From Nitrospina sp. (GTDB lineage Bacteria > Nitrospinota > Nitrospinia > Nitrospinales > Nitrospinaceae), in the NCBI GenBank assembly GCA_004357365.1, contig SMVT01000013.1, positions 1-7,528 of the forward strand: 7,528 bases of DNA, written 5' to 3'. Within the stretch, counting starts at the first letter, position 1, and each line of letters begins with the position of its first letter. The position numbers were made by a program, and so were the translations under genes. The notes under the pieces were generated by a model. The model worked only from the letters and a program-made list of their open reading frames with translations. It was not told where the DNA came from and did no database searches. Positions 5,924 to 7,528 of this stretch are shown here, piece by piece.

Positions 5924-7421
5924 CGATCACCCATTGCTGTTGTTCCTGGGTCACCTCGTTGGACACCGGCAGGGCAAGTGTTTCCCCCGCCGCCCGTTCC
6001 GCTTCCGGGAAATCTCCCTTTTTGTAACCGAGGTCCTTGAAGCATTCCTGCAGGTGCAGGGGCAGGGGATAATAAATCTCGCACCCCGCGTTGCGGCTGT
6101 TCAAATATTCCTTCAATTCATCTCTCTGGCTGTAATGGACCCGAACCACATACTGGTTATAGACATGCCTCGGAAAAATTTCCATCGGCAGGGAAAATTG
6201 ATCGCTTAATGCAAACTTCCGGAACAGCCGGTGGTACCGCTGGGCATTGTTGCGGCGGTCGTCGATCCAGTTTTCCAGATGAATGAGCTTGGCGAGGATG
6301 ATGGCCGCCTGCAAGGCGTCGATGCGGAAATTCCCGCCGATCATGGAGTGATAATATTTCGGCTCCATTCCGTGCACCCGCAAAATTTTGAGTTTTTCAT
6401 AAAACTCTTTGGAGCGGGTGGTGACCAATCCCGCGTCGCCGAATCCGCCGAGGTTTTTGGTCGGGAAAAACGAAAAACAGCCAAAATCGCCCATACCGCC
6501 GGCGCGCCGTTCCAGATATTCCGAGCCGATGGCCTGGGCGGCGTCTTCGATGACCAGCAGTTTGTGTTTGTCCGCCAACTCCAGCAGTGGAGGCATTTCG
6601 ACGCATTGTCCAAACAGGTGGACGGGCATGATGGCTTTGGTCTGGGGAGTGATGGCCGCTTCGATTTTTTGCACATCCATGTTGAAGGTGATCGGATCGA
6701 TATCGACGAAGACCGGTTTGGCACCAGTGCGCACGATCGAACCCGCCGTCGCGAAAAAGGTGTAAGGCGTGGTGATGACTTCATCACCGGGTCCAATGTC
6801 CGCCGCCATCAAGGCCAGCAGCAGGGCGTCGGTGCCGGAGGAGACACCGACGGCATAGGGCGCCTGGGTGTAGCCGGCGATCTGTTCTTCCAGTTCTTCC
6901 ACCTTCGGGCCCAGTATGAAATGACCCGACCGCACCACCTTGAACATTTCGTGTTCCACATCGTTCCACATTTGCGGATAGGTGGCGGGAATATCCAATA
7001 TGGGAACCTTTTCGATGCTAGCCAGGCCCTCTTCCAGAACCTGAGTCAGTTCGCCCGGTGGGAATGCGCGAATTTCCGACTCGGCGAAAACTTTCGGTTT
7101 GAGCGTGATGATGCCATCCAGCTTGAACACCTCCACCGTGCGCACCGCCAAAGAATCCAAATAATCCAGGTCCGCGGAGGGCGGGGTTTCCACCAGATCG
7201 GTTCCGGTGAGCGAGGCCACGGGGATCCCCTGCAAGGCTTTCTTGAGCGCGTCGTGAGCTTCATCCATTTCCATGGTCTTGCTCAAATGGGAGTGAATGG
7301 TGGCCAGGGAGTTGGACAGAACCCATCCTGCGGACTTCACGTCCCGGCACTGTTCGAGGATTTCATGGTGGTTGCCGGCAATGGCTTGGATGATAACGTT
7401 ATGGTGCAGTAAAAATTGCAT
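5892..7421 (-). CDS. DegT/DnrJ/EryC1/StrS sugar aminotransferase with N-terminal degenerate PIN-like domain
   Basis: Residues about 138-509 form a complete PLP-dependent aminotransferase of the family that adds an amino group to keto nucleotide-sugars. It shows SGHFILGPKVEELE (165-178), VSSGTDALLLAL (193-204, phosphate binding), TPYTFFATAGS (218-228), E292-D293-AAQ (D293 contacts the PLP nitrogen), FSFFPTKNLGGFGDAG (316-331) with Schiff-base lysine K322, and YYPLPLHLQ (450-458). It resembles WbpE-type enzymes (3-keto sugar transamination), but the substrate cannot be fixed. Residues 1-131 are extra: family members are usually 360-400 residues long. The extension looks like a PIN domain (LLHHNVIIQAI at the start; SADLDYLDSLAV and DGIITLKPKVF later) in which the first aspartate is H6. 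The ATG at 7419-7421 has AAGGA 4 bases upstream, and no methionine occurs between residues 52 and 151, so the extension is probably translated. It is convergent with nadE. Confidence 0.9.
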   Translation of the reverse strand: MQFLLHHNVIIQAIAGNHHEILEQCRDVKSAGWVLSNSLATIHSHLSKTMEMDEAHDALKKALQGIPVASLTGTDLVETPPSADLDYLDSLAVRTVEVFKLDGIITLKPKVFAESEIRAFPPGELTQVLEEGLASIEKVPILDIPATYPQMWNDVEHEMFKVVRSGHFILGPKVEELEEQIAGYTQAPYAVGVSSGTDALLLALMAADIGPGDEVITTPYTFFATAGSIVRTGAKPVFVDIDPITFNMDVQKIEAAITPQTKAIMPVHLFGQCVEMPPLLELADKHKLLVIEDAAQAIGSEYLERRAGGMGDFGCFSFFPTKNLGGFGDAGLVTTRSKEFYEKLKILRVHGMEPKYYHSMIGGNFRIDALQAAIILAKLIHLENWIDDRRNNAQRYHRLFRKFALSDQFSLPMEIFPRHVYNQYVVRVHYSQRDELKEYLNSRNAGCEIYYPLPLHLQECFKDLGYKKGDFPEAERAAGETLALPVSNEVTQEQQQWVIEKIRAFISSH

Positions 7422-7425
7422 AAGT

Positions 7426-7430
7426 TCCTT
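7426..7430 (-). promoter_or_regulatory. Ribosome binding site fixing the aminotransferase start
   Basis: Minus-strand AAGGA lies 4 bases before the ATG at 7419-7421. It supports translation of the full 509-residue protein, including the N-terminal PIN-like extension, rather than an internal start. Confidence 0.6.
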
Positions 7431-7488
7431 AATGGAGAGTTCCGGTGATACGCGGTGCCCGGGAGTTAATGTGTTCAGGGTTCAATCA

Positions 7489-7528
7489 TCAGGCTTTGAT
7501 AACTTTATCCGATTTAATTTTGGCGCAG
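7489..7528 (-). CDS. Possible 3' end of an upstream minus-strand gene
   Basis: The last 40 bases on the minus strand read CAKIKSDKVIKA and then TGA at 7489-7491, a plausible C-terminus of a gene just upstream of the aminotransferase and co-directional with it. A second frame is open to a TGA at 7482-7484 and cannot be excluded. Too little is present to name a product. About 67 bases would separate it from the aminotransferase start, with no clear promoter in the gap. Confidence 0.3.
   Translation of the reverse strand, partial: CAKIKSDKVIKA

Noticed and set aside
6231..7412. Plus-strand open frame of 393 codons opposite the aminotransferase
   Set aside because: It is antisense to a clear DegT-family gene, with repetitive Gly/His/Phe composition typical of shadow frames.
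1..7528. CRISPR array, tRNA or rRNA genes
   Set aside because: No regularly spaced direct repeats were seen, and no tRNA-like or rRNA-like segments were recognised on either strand.

Overview
The window reads as a chromosomal segment of a Gram-negative-type bacterium with a nucleotide-sugar / surface-polysaccharide locus. The main genes are roughly 55-60% GC by eye. Nothing in the sequence fixes the taxon; the overall style (GC, full-length glutamine-dependent NAD synthetase, split rml cluster, REP-like repeats) would suit a deltaproteobacterial or Nitrospinota-like organism, but that is only an impression.

Layout, left to right. Bases 1-210 (minus) hold the N-terminal 70 codons of a family-2 glycosyltransferase of the polyprenyl-phosphate mannose synthase (DPM1) type, running off the left edge. 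Bases 211-454 are intergenic. Bases 455-1098 form an AT-rich block bounded by two 29-bp inverted repeats that match at 28 positions. Each has a GTAG tetranucleotide followed by a short hairpin, the hallmark of REP sequences. The block holds a 145-codon gene for an unrecognised TPR-like protein (minus) and, overlapping its start by an ATGA junction, a 29-codon tail of another reading frame that stops at the repeat border. Bases 1103-3997 (minus) hold the dTDP-sugar genes rmlB, rmlA and rmlD in that transcription order with 12 and 24 bp gaps; rmlC is not in the window.

Bases 3998-4186 are a divergent promoter region: a good sigma70-type promoter faces rmlB and a perfect TATAAT faces nadE. Bases 4187-5842 (plus) encode complete glutamine-hydrolysing NAD+ synthetase. 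Convergent to it, 5892-7421 (minus) encodes a 509-residue DegT/DnrJ/EryC1/StrS sugar aminotransferase. It carries an unusual N-terminal extension of about 130 residues that I read as a PIN-like domain lacking most of its catalytic acidic residues. The last 40 bases hold what may be the 3' end of a further minus-strand gene.

How they work together: RmlA makes dTDP-glucose, RmlB makes the 4-keto-6-deoxy intermediate and RmlD does the final reduction towards dTDP-L-rhamnose, provided that an epimerase is supplied from elsewhere. The downstream glycosyltransferase and the aminotransferase on the other side suggest lipopolysaccharide, capsule or glycan biosynthesis. NadE is a housekeeping gene between the two sugar units. 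The most unusual items are the pseudo-PIN/aminotransferase fusion and the REP-bounded low-GC gene block placed 4 bp after the rmlD stop codon.
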